A stretch of DNA of 64,000 bases from Prosapia bicincta (GCA_036971475.1 JBAIZL010000001.1:82194983-82258982), one strand, 5' to 3'; shown: positions 10,481 to 22,908, numbered from the stretch's first letter. The notes: generated by a model from the sequence alone, not told the origin. A program made the numbers and translations.

Positions 10481-10747
10481 TGTGTTTTAATGACAAAACC
10501 ACCACATATGTAGCAAAATGTATTAGGAGAGTTTTTACAACCACAACTAGCCATACTTAAAGCACATGCATCAAACACTGAAAAGTAAGGTTATGTTTAT
10601 TGAAATAAAACAATTATACAACTGTTATTGAAAAAAAAAACAACAGACAGAGAAAAAATAGTGTTTTATATTCCATTTACCAGTGCTACCAACCTAGTAA
10701 CATATGGTTTTTCTGCCGATTTAACTATAATAAAATGCAACACCCGA

Positions 10748-11605
10748 CAATGCAAAACACTCCTACATACACTAATAAAATACACCCAAAACTCCACTTC
10801 ACCTCAGAGATTGAAACCAACTGATCCCTAAACTTCCTCGACCTTACCATAACAAAAAGCCACACACAAAAAAACAGCTTCAACATTTACAGGAAACCCA
10901 CAACGACAGACACACTTATCCACAACACCTCAAACCACCCTATCCAACACAACACGCTGCCTTCAGATCCATGCTAGATAGACTTAAAGAAGTTCCAATG
11001 ACCCCAGAAAACATAAACAAAGAACCATTAAATATTTAGCATACTCAAATGGCTACAACAGGACAATAATAGGCAAACTATGGCACAATATACAAAAAAA
11101 AAAAAACACTAAAACTAACACTACAGAGAGGGGAAACAATACATCACAATACCATACATAAACAGAACATCAAATACAATAGCCTACAAATTTAAAAAAA
11201 ACAGGATACAAAATAGCATACAAAACTAATAACAATTTACAACACAAAATACAACACGACACCAACAACAAAGATAAACTACAAGCACCAACAGTATACA
11301 AATTAAACTGCAACGAGTGCAACAAATTCTACATTGAGCAAACAAGTTGCAGCTTCACACCAACTCGGCATTTTACAATCACGTAAAAGAAACAGGACAC
11401 AAATACACAGACATTTACCATAACCTAGAAATCTTACACATCAACATAAAGGACCATATCTCAACACACTAGAACAATATGTAACTTACAAACACACAAA
11501 ATACAAACATATTAAACGAACAAACCCAACACACATCACACATACTCTTTGATACTATCGAAAACCTGCCTTTAAAACCGTCACTCCTTAACATAACAAC
11601 TCCAA
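10748..11605 (+). pseudogene. PLE RT C-terminal part and GIY-YIG endonuclease, broken
   Basis: Readable pieces in order: an RT-end block (FTGNPQRQTHL in a shifted frame, equal to the FNIYRKPTTTDTL type), KYLAYSNGYNRTIIGKL, TGYKIAYKTNNNLQHK, then APTVYKLNCNECNKFYIEQT. The last is the GIY-YIG start with I-E-Q replacing the usual I-G-Q. Stops and frameshifts are frequent. The catalytic part of the RT is absent. Such proteins copy the element by target-primed reverse transcription, with GIY-YIG as the presumed nicking domain. Confidence 0.75.
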
Positions 11606-11610
11606 GCAGA

Positions 11611-11656
11611 AAACACTGATGAAGATCGCCACGGCTAGATCGAAAACATTCTGTCT
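11611..11656 (+). ncRNA. Hammerhead-ribozyme-like motif (family A, decayed copy)
   Basis: AAACA, CTGATGA, unpaired A, GATC-(gccacggcta)-GATC hairpin, GAAA, ACATT, C, TGTCT. Helix I has one mismatch against the better copy at 32633-32678. Confidence 0.5.
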
Positions 11657-12196
11657 CAGTAAGTTTTTACATTTACATAATTTAAAGTTCGGATACTCAT
11701 AAACTAATGTAAAAGTGATTAATTAAGTTTTACTTAACGTAATGGACTACAAAATTCAAGAGTATAATAAAATATAATACAAAACCGAAAAATTTAATTT
11801 ATTTCTTTTTAAATTGTGAAAAACTGGTGGTTGATACAGCAATTATATTATAATTTTCAGACTCAGCGCATCAACATACATAAGACAGAGGTAATTTTAT
11901 CAAATAAGTTTGTTCATCGTTGGCCAATGTAATAATCTCTCAAAATTTGAATTCAGGAAGTTCAATTTCCAACATTGTAATAAAAAAATCAAAGAACTCA
12001 AACTATTTTACTGGTATTGCAATGTAATTAAATATATATTTAGTACAATACTAATTCAAATAATTTAATAAAAAAGAAACACAATTTTCTATACACTATA
12101 ACAGAGGTTTCCAAACTTTTTGGTACCACACCCCTCCTCTTGAAATCAAATTCTCCCACAGCCCCCTCCAATATAGATTATAGATAAATGGTGTAT

Positions 12197-12204
<8 letters not shown>

Positions 12205-12273
<69 letters not shown>
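12205..12273. repeat. (TA)n microsatellite
   Basis: About 69 bases of alternating TA, abutting a family L PLE-end fragment as at 61.5 and 61.9 kb. Confidence 0.97.
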
Positions 12274-12275
<2 letters not shown>

Positions 12276-12365
12276 TTAGTTTTGGTTGGTAAAGATTATT
12301 TAGATTTTTTGGACTAGGAGACAGACAGACTTACCTTGGTAAGAGTCCACTCTGTAGTCTTGAAA
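12274..12365. repeat. Fragment of the family L repeat
   Basis: The stretch with GGACTAGGAGACAGACAGAC followed by TTACCTTGGTAAGAGTCCA resembles the arms of the fold-backs at 61.1 and 61.9 kb (GACTAGATAGGAGACTGACA). It starts directly at the (TA)n tract. Confidence 0.6.
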
Positions 12366-12399
12366 AAGAAACACATAAAAGCACTCGTTGGTTAAGTAA

Positions 12400-12612
12400 T
12401 TTACCCTAATTTTAAAAATACTTAACGAAGTGAATATGTAATTGCTTGCTTGCTGACGCATTTCCTTTTACGAAGCTAACCCTCTACTGACTCGTAAAAG
12501 GAACGAATGTTTTGAAACGCGTTAGAAAGTAAGCAATTAAGTATTCACTTGGTTAAGTATTTTTAAAATTAGTTTAATCAGTGAATTTAAGATGATTACA
12601 TCAATCAACTCC
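12400..12612. repeat. Family C PLE end, head-to-head fold-back
   Basis: The left arm (about 12402-12483) is the inverted, diverged copy of the right arm (about 12492-12600). Both contain TTTTAAAAATACTTAAC or its complement and the AAAGGAA core. The right arm matches the end of the PLE at 20590-20705 (GGAACGAATGTTTTGAAAC, then ATCAGTGAATTTAAGATGAT). No coding sequence lies between. Confidence 0.75.
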
Positions 12613-13670
12613 ATATTTAATTTATCTTATTATTTTCCAACCGGTTTCACGCTCCGCCCTTACTTGCCTTTATGCCCCCAGTTTGGGAACTTATGCACTA
12701 AAACTACCTATTAGCTAATTATACTAATTATTAAAACTAAGACTAATATATCTAAAATCCTCTACCAGATGGTGGAGATTAATTTCTACCAAATAATATA
12801 AAAACTAAGTAGTAATGGGCTTACTGCTGAGAGCTAGCTTTAAGGCATAACTAATACGGAAATACATCTTCAGTATCATAAAAATTATGCTGCCAGTGTG
12901 ATTAACAAGTTAGAATAAATGATTATTAAGTATAACATCTTCGGCTCATGGTTCAAATAGATATTTCTACATCACTGACCAAGAATATCATTGCCATATT
13001 ACACAATAGGTATCATATTATAATAATATATGATTTAGCAAAATCCTGTCAGTCTAAACTAATTGACTGATTATGATTATAGAAAATGTGGATAAAACTT
13101 TATTTTCTTATATGTTTTCACCAATTTATTGTCAAAAAAAAACAATATTGTACAATATTAAATCTATTATGACTTATTATTGCACTAATATCATATGACA
13201 CTAAATAACACTGAAGTACAAATACTTCATTTAAATTCACTGATTTATTGTTTCTCGACAAATATCACAGGTTTTAGCCACACGAGGTTTGCATAGTTTT
13301 GTACGAGGTCATTTTGTCGTACAGACACAGCCCTAAAACTCATGAAATTTTCAACTATATTGTAAATAACTGATACACCCTTTGCTATATAATCCACTTT
13401 TAATCAAACTAAACCGTTATGTACAATTCCCTACCGCAAATAGGATCTTTCAAAGGTTACTAAAAAAAAAGATAATAATTTTAAGGAGTTAGACCACCCT
13501 TATTATGAACTTTTACTTGGTTTTTTGGGTGGGTCAAATTTTGTCTTTCTTCAAGACAAAAATCTTTTAAATTCATTGTCACGGCAAAAAAAATAGATTT
13601 AAAAAGTTCATTTATATGTTTGTGCAGATTCAATAAATACAAGAAGTGTGAGAGGTGTACACTCACAAAA
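12613..13670. other. OSBP intron 1, no feature
   Basis: AT-rich intron, nothing supported. A short open stretch on the minus strand at 13666-13481 has no recognisable content. Confidence 0.45.
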
Positions 13671-13674
13671 TTTT

Positions 13675-13946
13675 TTGTTGAACAAAAACTCGGTTGACAC
13701 GTGAGTCAAGAAACATTGATTTATTAAAAATTTGTTTACATTTCGACGACTAAATTGTTGTCCTCATTCAAGCCCGACCTCCTCCTGAATGAGGATGGCA
13801 ATTTAGTCGTCAAAATGTAGCCGAGTTAGTACAGAGGAGGAGATCAGGCCTGAATGAAGGCGACAATTTAGTCATTGAAATGTAGCTGGATTTTTAATAA
13901 ATCAATATTTCATGACTCATGTATCAACCGAGTTTTTGTTCAACAA
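13675..13946. repeat. PLE-end fold-back, family G
   Basis: Inverted arms of about 110 bp, with outer ends TTGTTGAACAAAAACTCGGT and ACCGAGTTTTTGTTCAACAA. Inside are three copies of a motif of the type CTGAATGA, GGAYGRC, AATTTA, GTCRTC, RAAATGTA: one inverted near 13741-13775, two forward near 13795-13820 and 13850-13890. It resembles a hammerhead core with one inserted base in the CTGA(A)TGA box. No coding sequence. Confidence 0.65.
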
Positions 13947-14285
13947 ATACAAAGAACATGATTCTCCTTCCTTCCTAATTCACACTTTCCCTTGTTGCTA
14001 CAAAAGGTTCAAAATAATAAAAGGTTAACAGAAGAATTATCGATTAATTAGCTGAGAAATTGCATACATTATGCTTTAACAAAGAAATAAAACATTAAAG
14101 AAATATATACTTGTTTGAATTAATTAACTGGTAATTTTTTGTCTTATCTATAAAGATACTTTCATGACTGTTAATTCATGTGTCAAAAGCCACCGTTTTG
14201 GCTACCACTGAATTAATAATATATAATTCACAGTTATAAATTACTGAAACAATTTTAACTTTATGACTTTAATTCTTGATTGATA

Positions 14286-14362
14286 TAACTCTGAAGACAG
14301 TTATTTGGTAATCAAAATGTACATTAGGTTATAATAAAAATATTTGTGGTTAGAGGTTTTTG
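14286..14362 (+). repeat. Eroded family D PLE 3' end
   Basis: AACTCTGAAGA, then GGTAATCAAAATGTACATTA, then TTTGTGGTTAGAGGTTTTT match the family D end with substitutions. The helix II pairing is largely lost. Confidence 0.6.
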
Positions 14363-14369
14363 AGTATTA

Positions 14370-15245
14370 TTTAATTATCTATCCAACAGCTCATTTCAGG
14401 TAAATAGACATTTATAGCTATGTTCAAGATATGTCCACTTACACTAGATTTACCTGGCGAAATTTAATGATTCAAATGTTTTTTAAACCTTGTTATTTTC
14501 ATTCTCCGAGCTCGCCCATTGTATAACTTATCTAAGGTTTTTAATTTAATATTATAAATTCATGATTTCCACAACATCAGAATTGAACTTTATTTTTTGT
14601 GTACGTAATAAGGTTTAAAAATGTTACCTGTTAATATGAAACTTCCTGGAAGAAAAAGGGAATTTTCAACACTCTTTGAAGCAAACTACTGAAAGTAACT
14701 AATTTATTGATCATAACAATAGTCAGAATTACTCAATTTGAATCTATTTTTATTAGTGGGTTATCTGTGAATATTAAACTCAATTCTCAAGTTACTTAGG
14801 TAAATAATATATCTGAAAATGCTAACCTGTAGCTTTCTTTTTTTACTGGGTATATTTTTTGACTTGTTTATTCTTATTCTGGCTTTAAAGCACTCTTTAT
14901 ATTGGAAATTTTTAATCAAAAGTAACAAAAATAAGGTCCATACATCTTAACCAAATAATATGCTATACAAATATTTTGCTTTTAATTCTATTTCATATTT
15001 TCTCGAATTAGTTAAGAATAAAACGAAAAAAATAATTTACTATTGTTATTCTATCAGTCTGCTGGCAATACTCATTGTGAAACTGAAATGAAATTTTAGT
15101 AAAGCAAAGCTCATTAGGCTTTATAAGTTCATTGGCTTTTAGAGGCTAGGCATTAACCTGATGTTTTAAATCAAATGATAATTTAAATAATTATTTCTTG
15201 TATTGTCATGCTTGAGAAATGTCTATTTTTGGTTCTCAGTAGTTT
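14370..15245. other. OSBP intron 1, no feature
   Basis: AT-rich, nothing supported. Confidence 0.45.
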
Positions 15246-15246
15246 T

Positions 15247-15382
15247 ACATCTTTGAGTGTATCAACTAAATTAATTAATTACATCTTTGAGTGAATCAAC
15301 TAAATTAATTAATTACATCTTTGAGTGAATCAACTAAATTAATTAATTACATCTTTGAGTGAATCAACTAAATCAATGAATT
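15247..15382. repeat. Tandem repeat, 4 x 34 bp
   Basis: The unit begins ACATCTTTGAGTGAATCAAC and ends TAAATTAATTAATT. The first and last units carry a few changes. The copies are directly adjacent with no spacers. Confidence 0.92.
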
Positions 15383-15501
15383 ATTTTTTAACAAACTTGG
15401 AGGAGTGGGTTTAGGTTATATTTCATTCATCAGGAAGATTCCAAATGGGAATTGCATAAAAAGACATGTAATGAAAATTAGGTCATTACTTCTAAACATT
15501 A

Positions 15502-16738
15502 CTGTAGAACTCCACTTAACTGGTGTGATCGGGACCAGGACTTGGCTGGTTTGGTGTTTGGCAGGTTGATTTGAGGTTCCCATGAAAAATGTGCCAATCA
15601 AAAAAAATTCAACATAATTCATCAGGTATTGTGATTAAAAAATAATAAAACATTATAGCAAATGAATTATTGTATACTGTACAGTGTACATGTATAACAA
15701 AAACAACAAAATTACAAAGCTACATTGACTTTTATGTACATACTGTACTGTAACATTCTTTGAAAAAATCTGTTTTTGTTCCTTAACTTGAACATATTTT
15801 TGAAAACTACCTCCTTGTTCCACATAGTGAAAGTTTACCATGTTCAATAGCATTGAATTTTACTCAACTTATTGTAATAAGTTTCCCTTGGTGTGACCTA
15901 TTTCTTGAGAGTTCTATAAATATGTCTTTTTGATACTGTCTTTGCATTCGCAGCCAGCTCTGTTGGCGATACTAATTAAGTATTTCATAACCTGTAAAAA
16001 ACGTTTTCAATTCCTTTTAAACTTTTTTTGTGATCCACTCCTCCACATTCTAAAACTGAATTTGGTTCCTACCTAACAACTGCAGACTATGAAGATGGTT
16101 TGATTTTAGATTTCTTCAATCTCTAAATCGTTGTTACTTTTTACCAAAATTTCTACAACCATGTGAAATTTTTCTACCTGCTTTCTCAATGATAGAAGAG
16201 GAAATTTCACAAAAGTACTGCCTAACATAAAAATTATATCCTTAGTGTTTATCCAATTTATTTTCTCAAGGGGTGTCAAGTTTTTACCGTTGTACCAAGG
16301 TAGACTATCAGAAAGAATCTTATATCTGTAGTTTCTTTTTAAAACTCTTATCAAATTTTCTACAGGCTGCTTCAAGATGGTAACATCAGGAGACAAAACC
16401 ATTATTTTTATAAAATCCACATCAGTTAAGCAGTAGGTATGTTGGAGTGTTGTTGAAAAGGTCTTCTTTCAGTGGTAAATATTTGCTCATAGTGTGCCTC
16501 CACATGCTCCAAATTGAACTGTTCTTCAAATAAATTGGAGTCAATGTAATAAATTTCAGTATTATATAATAAAAAAGGCACATAAACTGATGATAACCTT
16601 GTTTGTATGACGTCACAACTGACAAGGAGAAGAGACTGTCTATTAGAGTCACATTTGTGAGGTCCATTCAGTATTAAATGATAGACTAGATAATCAAAGA
16701 ACCGGTTAAACTAAGGCTAGTTAAGAGAGATTATACTG
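15502..16738 (-). mobile_element. Second Tigger-like DNA transposon remnant
   Basis: The left end reads CTGTAGAACTCCACTTAACT. The right end, on the minus strand, reads CAGTATAATCTCTCTTAACT. These are diverged versions of one Tigger-type inverted repeat. TA flanks the left end; the right flank has mutated to CA. Transposase remains lie inside on the minus strand. Confidence 0.7.
16100..16670 (-). pseudogene. Tigger/jerky-type transposase remnant
   Basis: Minus-strand pieces include LSPDVTILKQPVENLIRVLK followed by RNYRYKILSD and LTPLEKINWINTKD. The first corresponds to the L-P-P-N-x-T-S-x-x-Q-P-x-D signature of pogo-type DDE transposases. Upstream pieces (16667-16422) lie in another frame. 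The DNA-binding half is absent. Confidence 0.7.
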
Positions 16739-18760
16739 CATATATTTTCTTAAAATGTTGGGGTTTTTCTGGGTTCTCATAGATCTTTAAAGTTTTTCAA
16801 GATCTTTGAATGCCACAGAAGAGATCACCAAATGTAGAGACTCCTTGTAAGGTTTATATTATAAATCATTAACACTGCTTCAAATGTCTGGACGTTTTAA
16901 TTCTGCATGTTAAAAACTGGTGCTATACAGCCAATGTGATGATAAAGGCCAAGAATTAAGATCCCAAGAATTAAGATCCCAAGAATTATCTGAAGTGCCT
17001 CCAACTGTGGCGTAATTATAAAAACATCGTTAAAATTCTAAAAAAAGAAAACATTCTTTTATATTATAGCAAAAGACATAATATTATTCACTGGAGCTAA
17101 GAATTTACTCAAAGATTCACAACTAAAGTGAAAGAAGTGATGGTGTAGTCCCATTCTTGTTACCGCTACCACGTCATAATGTTCAAACTTTTGAAATTAA
17201 TTAGAAAAGATTAACAGAAACACCTAGCTTGGTTAATATAGCTCTTATCCACAATTACGCCATTACATCAAATGCTCAGTCATGTAATAAAACCCATGAT
17301 TTAACTCTGCTGAAAAACATGTCCATAGAAAAGACAAAAGACTAATCTTAAATTCAAAATCACTTTCCTCTCTTTTGTAAAGAATCAATTGCAATATCTG
17401 TTCACTGCATAAAAACAACAATTGGTATCTACGGAATCTTATTCCAAATCACAAACTAGTTAAAGATGGTCTAAATCAATAAATTACTCAAATTCTATTC
17501 CACCTGACTAGGATCTGGCTTTAAACAAAATGTGCTTTTGCCGTAATTTAATTCAATATTTATGGCAACAGTTTAAACAAAACATTTAAAATTAATTTAA
17601 CCAATTAGTTTCTGAGATAAATAAGAATTTGATAAACATATTTAATTTATCCAAATTCAATAAAAGTTATACAGTGCATTTTTAAGGATATGAGAAGTTG
17701 TAAGGAAGATCTAAAAGTAACAGTGCAAGATGTCTCCAATGTTTTCAAAGTTCAAAAAACTCATCTCCGCAAATCTCACCATTTTCCACTAAAGTTTAGT
17801 TCAAGTTTTATATTGAACTTTACTACAGAAAATAGAGGTAAATATGGTGTAACCATTCTAGCCTGTAGGTATTATTGTTGATTTGTAAACACTTTCACTG
17901 TGGAGCCACAATTAGACTGGTATTCCCTGTGGCAGGAACATTCAGTGAATTGAGAACTTTCTCATCTCTAAATCAAAATACTATGTAAATTATCTTTTCA
18001 TTATTCTAAGGAACCTATTTTTCAAATTATTTATAAAAATATGCATATGGAAAGAAATAATTTTCACTCATGTGGACAAATAATAATTGGAACTGGTAAG
18101 AAGAAAACATAGTTAATAAAAAAATGAGTGAAAATATTTTTACCACAAGTGATAAAACTGTTTGATTAATTTAGTACTTATTCCTTTATTTATTATAAGA
18201 ATTATTATTAATTTAACACAGAAAAGGCTAACATAGACACAAAATATAAAAAACAAGAAAACTTCTTTTGTAGTTTTTTCAAAAAGAAATAAACTAATAT
18301 GTGGTAGCAGAACTCATGATATTATATCTAGGTGTTTTTAGATACAATTGAGGAAACCCAGACTATTCGCATTAGAAAGTCACTATCCCACTCTATTAGA
18401 AATTGTTTACAACTTATGACGACACATCAACATTCATATCCTAGTTGATGTAGTATACATTGACAGCTCACTAACATTTACATTCAACATGTAAAATTTA
18501 ATAATTTTTTTGTTATCAGACGCCAACCACATAGTTGGCTTATTTAAACTAGAAATGTGTTTTATATACTTCCCTCCATATGATACTTAAGAAGTAGAAC
18601 TCATAATTCAAATATTGACTCTTTGTTTAACCATGATTTAAATGTTCATTGTTTATTGTGGAATCAAAAACTTTCAACATTCGAGGAAATCAAAGTGAAA
18701 GCAAGTATAAGAAGAACTATCTAATTCTTAAAGTAGTAATCACACTATCATTATTATTAT
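16739..18760. other. OSBP intron 1, no supported gene
   Basis: AT-rich intron. A short triplication of the 16-mer AAGAATTAAGATCCC(A) lies at about 16953-16989. A 63-codon plus-strand open frame at 17690-17881 has no recognisable content and is probably chance. Confidence 0.45.
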
Positions 18761-18767
18761 TAATTCC

Positions 18768-19101
18768 ACCGTAGCATGGTCCCAAACCCAGGTTGAGAAA
18801 GGAGGGTTGGGCATGGAGCCTGCTCTCCTACCCTTTAAAAAACCATTTGCAACAGAGCGTCAAAGAGATATATCAAGACAGTCATTAAGGAAACAGCACA
18901 GGATATTATATGCCAAAAGGATATTATACTCAGATGGTTTTATCACTACACAGACTGGGGAACGCTCCTGAGTCTCCTAGAACACATTGACCATAGAAGA
19001 ATTGACATAACTGCAATCCTACTGAAGCAGCATCTGATGAGGAGAAAGATGAATTCTACGGCAAACTAGATAGGACTATTGATGATTGTCCAAGGAGTGG
19101 C
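18768..19101 (+). pseudogene. LINE fragment (start of APE endonuclease region), fused to a PLE
   Basis: Plus-strand reading includes GHGACxLSYP-like and GFITTQTGERS blocks, then a frame with SDEEKDEFYGKLDRTIDDCP. The last matches the A-P-T..D-E-E-K-D-x-F-Y-x-x-L stretch found in many RTE/CR1-like LINE endonucleases. Stops and frameshifts intervene. At about 19101 the LINE sequence stops and PLE sequence begins in the same open frame. Confidence 0.65.
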
Positions 19102-20705
19102 ATTAAAACCCCAAGCCCCTACATTAAATGATTTACCTAAAATCCACAAAGAAAACACACCCATCGGTCCAATAATCATTCACACACATGCACCATCATA
19201 TAAGCTAGCCAAATACATAAACAAACTTATCAGAGAACACATAAACTTTTACAATCACTCATCCATACACAATAACATAGACCTCATACACAAAATTCAA
19301 GACATCCACATACCACATAACTCCACCATTGCCTCATTCAACATAAAAAACCTTTACACTAATGTGCCAATAGAACAAACACTCCACATACTACAAAATA
19401 TGCTTACAGCAAACAACACTCCACATAAACTCACACATAAAATAATTACACTCACCAACCTCATCACATCACAAAACTACTTCAAATACCAACACAAATT
19501 CTACACACAGAACGATGGCCTCCCTATGGGTTCCCCCATCTCAGGCAACCTAGCAGAAATATTCCTACACCATATCGAACAATAAAACATTCTACAGAAC
19601 AATAATCACACACATAAAATAATTTATTACCATAGATATTTAGATGACATTTTAATATACAACGGCAAATTCAATAACTACACGATTGCATAAATATCAT
19701 ACACAAAAACCTCACATTTACCCTCGAATTAGATGAAATAAAATAAAATAAACTTTCTAGACCTTACCATCACCAGACATAATTTCAAAATATACAGAAA
19801 ACCAACAACTACCGATATTATCATACATAATAGATCTAATCACCCCACACAACACAAACACGCTGCATTTAATCATATGTTATACCGCCTAATCAATATA
19901 TCAATGCTACAGAAAGACTACGATGAAGAACTTAATACCATAAAATACATCGTTCAACAAAACGGCTACCAACACACACTCATAGACAACATACTCAGGG
20001 AAATTAAACATAAACACCATCAAACTGACACGCAGACAGACCACACAAAAAACAACAAATACATATCCCTCACCCACCACAACAAAAACACATACAAAAT
20101 AGCCTCAACATTCAAAAAACTCCATTACCAAATATCCTACAAAACAAGAAAAACACTTTAAGACAGCACATACAACCTTTTCAAAAAGAAACTGACAAAT
20201 ACAAACTCTCAGGTATTTACAAATTAACTTGTAACGAAGAAGAACACATTACCCAAAAAAAACAAACAAACCCTAAATCCAGCTACGCAAAACACCTAAC
20301 AAACACCCAATACACACACACTGACTTACACACTAATTTAAATGTTCTACACACATTAAAACAAAGAAAAAACTAACAACCTTAGAAAAATATGAATCTA
20401 CAAACACTACGCAACAGATGAAGAAAACATATTAAATGATCACATACACTTTGAAGCCAACCGCATTTTCTATTATATGACACACAACTCAAACAACTGT
20501 TTCACAAACAACAACTGATTCCACAGTCATAAATCCATTCCCGTTAGAGCCTTTACACCTAACCAATGCCGCCAGTATAGGGTTAGCTTCGTAAAAGGAA
20601 CGAATGTTTTGAAACACGTCAGCAAGTGAGCTATTACGTATTCACTTAGTTAAGTATTTTAAAATTAGTTTAATCAGTGAATTCAAGATGATTACATCAA
20701 GCAAC
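19102..20705 (+). mobile_element. PLE, family C, 5'-truncated and decayed
   Basis: RT and GIY-YIG remains are followed by the family C 3' end (20580-20705: GGAACGAATGTTTTGAAAC, ending ATGATTACATCAAGCAAC). The 5' end joins a LINE fragment rather than an inverted arm. Confidence 0.8.
19105..20440 (+). pseudogene. PLE reverse transcriptase and GIY-YIG protein, frameshifted
   Basis: Starts at KPQAPTLNDLPKIHKENTPI, the PLE L-P-K-I-H-K block. It continues through the motif A region ASFNIKNLYTNVPIEQTL (the usual catalytic Asp is Asn here) and motif B GLPMGSPISGNLAEIF. A stop follows near 19584. The catalytic YLDD box is in the next piece (about 19635-19660), then NFLDLTI, KHAAFNHMLYRL and a decayed GIY-YIG start (SGIYKLTCNE, about 20210-20240). 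Loss of the motif A Asp, together with several frameshifts, makes it inactive. Confidence 0.82.
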
Positions 20706-21114
20706 TTCTTTAAAATGTATTTATACTTTAATTTCTAAACCAAACATAAGGTTAGACCACTAGATGGAAGACTGAGCACTTGCATGTTGATATTGCTAAC
20801 TATCTGAACTCATGTGGTTCTCTCGTATAGCAAGTAGACACCTCTTTCAGATCCCGGCAGACTATATCCACTGGCAAAAATAACTCTGTTCATACAAATC
20901 ATTAAGTATTATCAACTCCCAGTACCAGGGATCATTAGCTCTTCTGCTTAATCTTGTCTTTAATTCTATTTTCCTATCCTTTCATATCGCCTAAATAGGA
21001 TGCAATGGTCAATCAGCCCCTTTTTTCATGCTACTCCTTTCTTCTACCAAACTGATGCCTCACTTCTAGAGATAACACTTGGTAGCCTAGTTTTCCTACT
21101 TCAATTTTATGAAC
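20706..21114. other. OSBP intron 1, no feature
   Basis: Nothing supported. Confidence 0.45.
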
Positions 21115-21214
21115 TCTGTCTATGATATAACTGTTTGAAGCAACTGTGGCGTAATGTTTATTTTTAAATAAATAAAAACCTCTAAACCACAAATAACATT
21201 TATTTAAATTTGTA

Positions 21215-22741
21215 AAAGAAACGGTAAATATTATTAGAAGTTGTAATTTAGTTATTCCAAAAAATGAAATTTATAAATTTAATGTTTCAAATGCAGTTAT
21301 ACCTAGGTTATATTGCCTCCCAAAGATACACAAAGAAGGTAATTTGATGAGACCGATAGTTTCGGGTATTGACTCACCAACTTATCTTTTGTCAAAATGG
21401 TTAAATAAAGTTTTTGGAAATTTTAAATTTAATATAGAATCCAGCTCAATAAAAAATACAGGAGAGTTTATAAATAAATTGAAAAATATTGAACTGACAG
21501 AAGATGAAATATTTGTATCGTTTGACGTTTGTTCACTATTCCCAAGCATACCAGTTGCTGAAACATTAATTTTGTTAAAAGAATTTTTAATTGAAAATAA
21601 CATAGAGATTAATGAAGTTAACGAATATGTAAAATTAACTAAATGTTGTATGACTCAGAATTATTTTTCATTTAACAATGTATTTTACCAACAAAAAGAT
21701 GGTACAGCTATGGGGAATAGTTTATCACCTTTCATAGCCGAACTTTTTATGAAAAATGTTGAAAAGGAATTAAGAAACAAACTCCCGTATTTTCCTAGAG
21801 TATGGATTAGATATGTAGATGATGTTTTCGCAATTTTTAATACCAAAGAGTTTAACGTAGAACATTTTTTATCATTAATTAACAATGAACATAAAAACAT
21901 TAAATTTACTTTTGAAATAGAGCATAATAAATGTTTACCGTTTCTTGATGTATTATGTTTTAGAAATAATAATAAAATTGAATTTGATATATATAGGAAA
22001 CATACAAATAATGATAGATATATCCCGGTAGATTCTAACCATTGCAAATCCCATAAATTAGCAGCTTTTAATACTATGGTTAATAGATTAATTACTATTC
22101 CATTGCATAAAAATAGATTTAAATGTGAGTTGGCCAAAATTAAAGAAATCGCTAAATTCAATGGATATGATCCTAAAATAATAGATAATATATTGAGGAA
22201 ACAAAAATTTAAAAAGTTTAGAAACGATTCTACTACCATAATAACACAAAAAGAAAATATTAAAAATCAATTCATTAGCCTACCATTCGATATGGATTTA
22301 ACAAAAGGTATAGAAAAAGTTTTTAAACAGGTAAATTTAAAAGTAGCTTACAAAAGCTTAAATAGCTTAAAAAATGTATTAGGTAACCAAAAGATAAAAT
22401 AAAGATGATAGATAAATCTGGGATTTATAAAATAAATTGTAATTCATGTAGTAAAATTTATATTGGCCAAACAAGAAGGAAAATATTAACCAGATTTAAT
22501 GAACATATTAGCCATATAAAATTTTAAAGACCTGAAAAATCTAGTGTTGCAGAACATATTCTAAACACTAAACACACTTTAGAATTAAATGATCTAAAAT
22601 TATTGAAAACTGTTAATTCAAAAAGGTCTTTTGAATAGTTTTGAAAGTTCGTACATTCACAAATATGACGAAAATAATTTATTAAATTGTGATAAAGGGC
22701 CTATCCCTAAATCTCAGTTATATTCATTAATTAGGAGATAG
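21215..22741 (+). pseudogene. PLE reverse transcriptase plus GIY-YIG endonuclease, nearly complete
   Basis: The frame is open from the arm junction (FVKETVNIIRSCNLVIPKNE) to 22402. Blocks: LYCLPKIHKEG, motif A VSFDVCSLFPSIPVAETL, motif B DGTAMGNSLSPFIAELFM, catalytic RYVDDVFAIF (about 21810-21838), PFLDVL, then IYRKHTNN and KLAAFNTMVNRL. The RT residues look intact. The frame then shifts just before the GIY-YIG domain, DKSGIYKINCNSCSKIYIGQ (from about 22409), with the family's Cys pair. Two further breaks follow (a TAA after SHIKF, a TAG after KRSFE). The protein ends NCDKGPIPKSQLYSLIRR. There is no native start codon because the 5' end is missing. It reads as a fairly recent but dead copy. 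Confidence 0.9.
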
Positions 22742-22908
22742 TTATAACTTTGTTACTAAATAATATTATTGTTTTTTAATAAAATTGAAATAGTTGTAAC
22801 GGGTACTCTTCACCACGAGAGTTGTAGAGAGGGAATTTACTGCAACGTGATTGGTTGTACTAGTTTTTTAAAATAAGGGGCGTGGCGAAGTAGTTACCGT
22901 TTCATGCC

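Larger units (their letters stand above)
10745..11775 (+). mobile_element. Decayed PLE, family A, 5'-truncated
   Basis: A plus-strand PLE reading with many frame breaks is followed by the family A 3' end. That 3' end has a ribozyme-like motif, then TCAGTAAGTTTTTAC, AAAGTTCGGATA and CGTAATGGACTACAAAATTC. The same end recurs at 32.2-33.0, 48.9 and 51.2 kb. The left boundary is approximate. Confidence 0.75.

Noticed and set aside
12440..12530. Calling the family C end (GAAACGCGTT/GAAACACGTC) a hammerhead
   Set aside because: The right half fits, but the CTGANGA box and helix II cannot be aligned convincingly in either copy.
15247..15382. Regular repeats that could suggest a CRISPR array
   Set aside because: Units are directly adjacent without spacers, and the context is eukaryotic.
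21382..22270. Long open stretches on the minus strand opposite the family D PLE
   Set aside because: They mirror the RT frame in the complementary strand. The plus strand carries the RT motifs and the minus-strand peptides have none.
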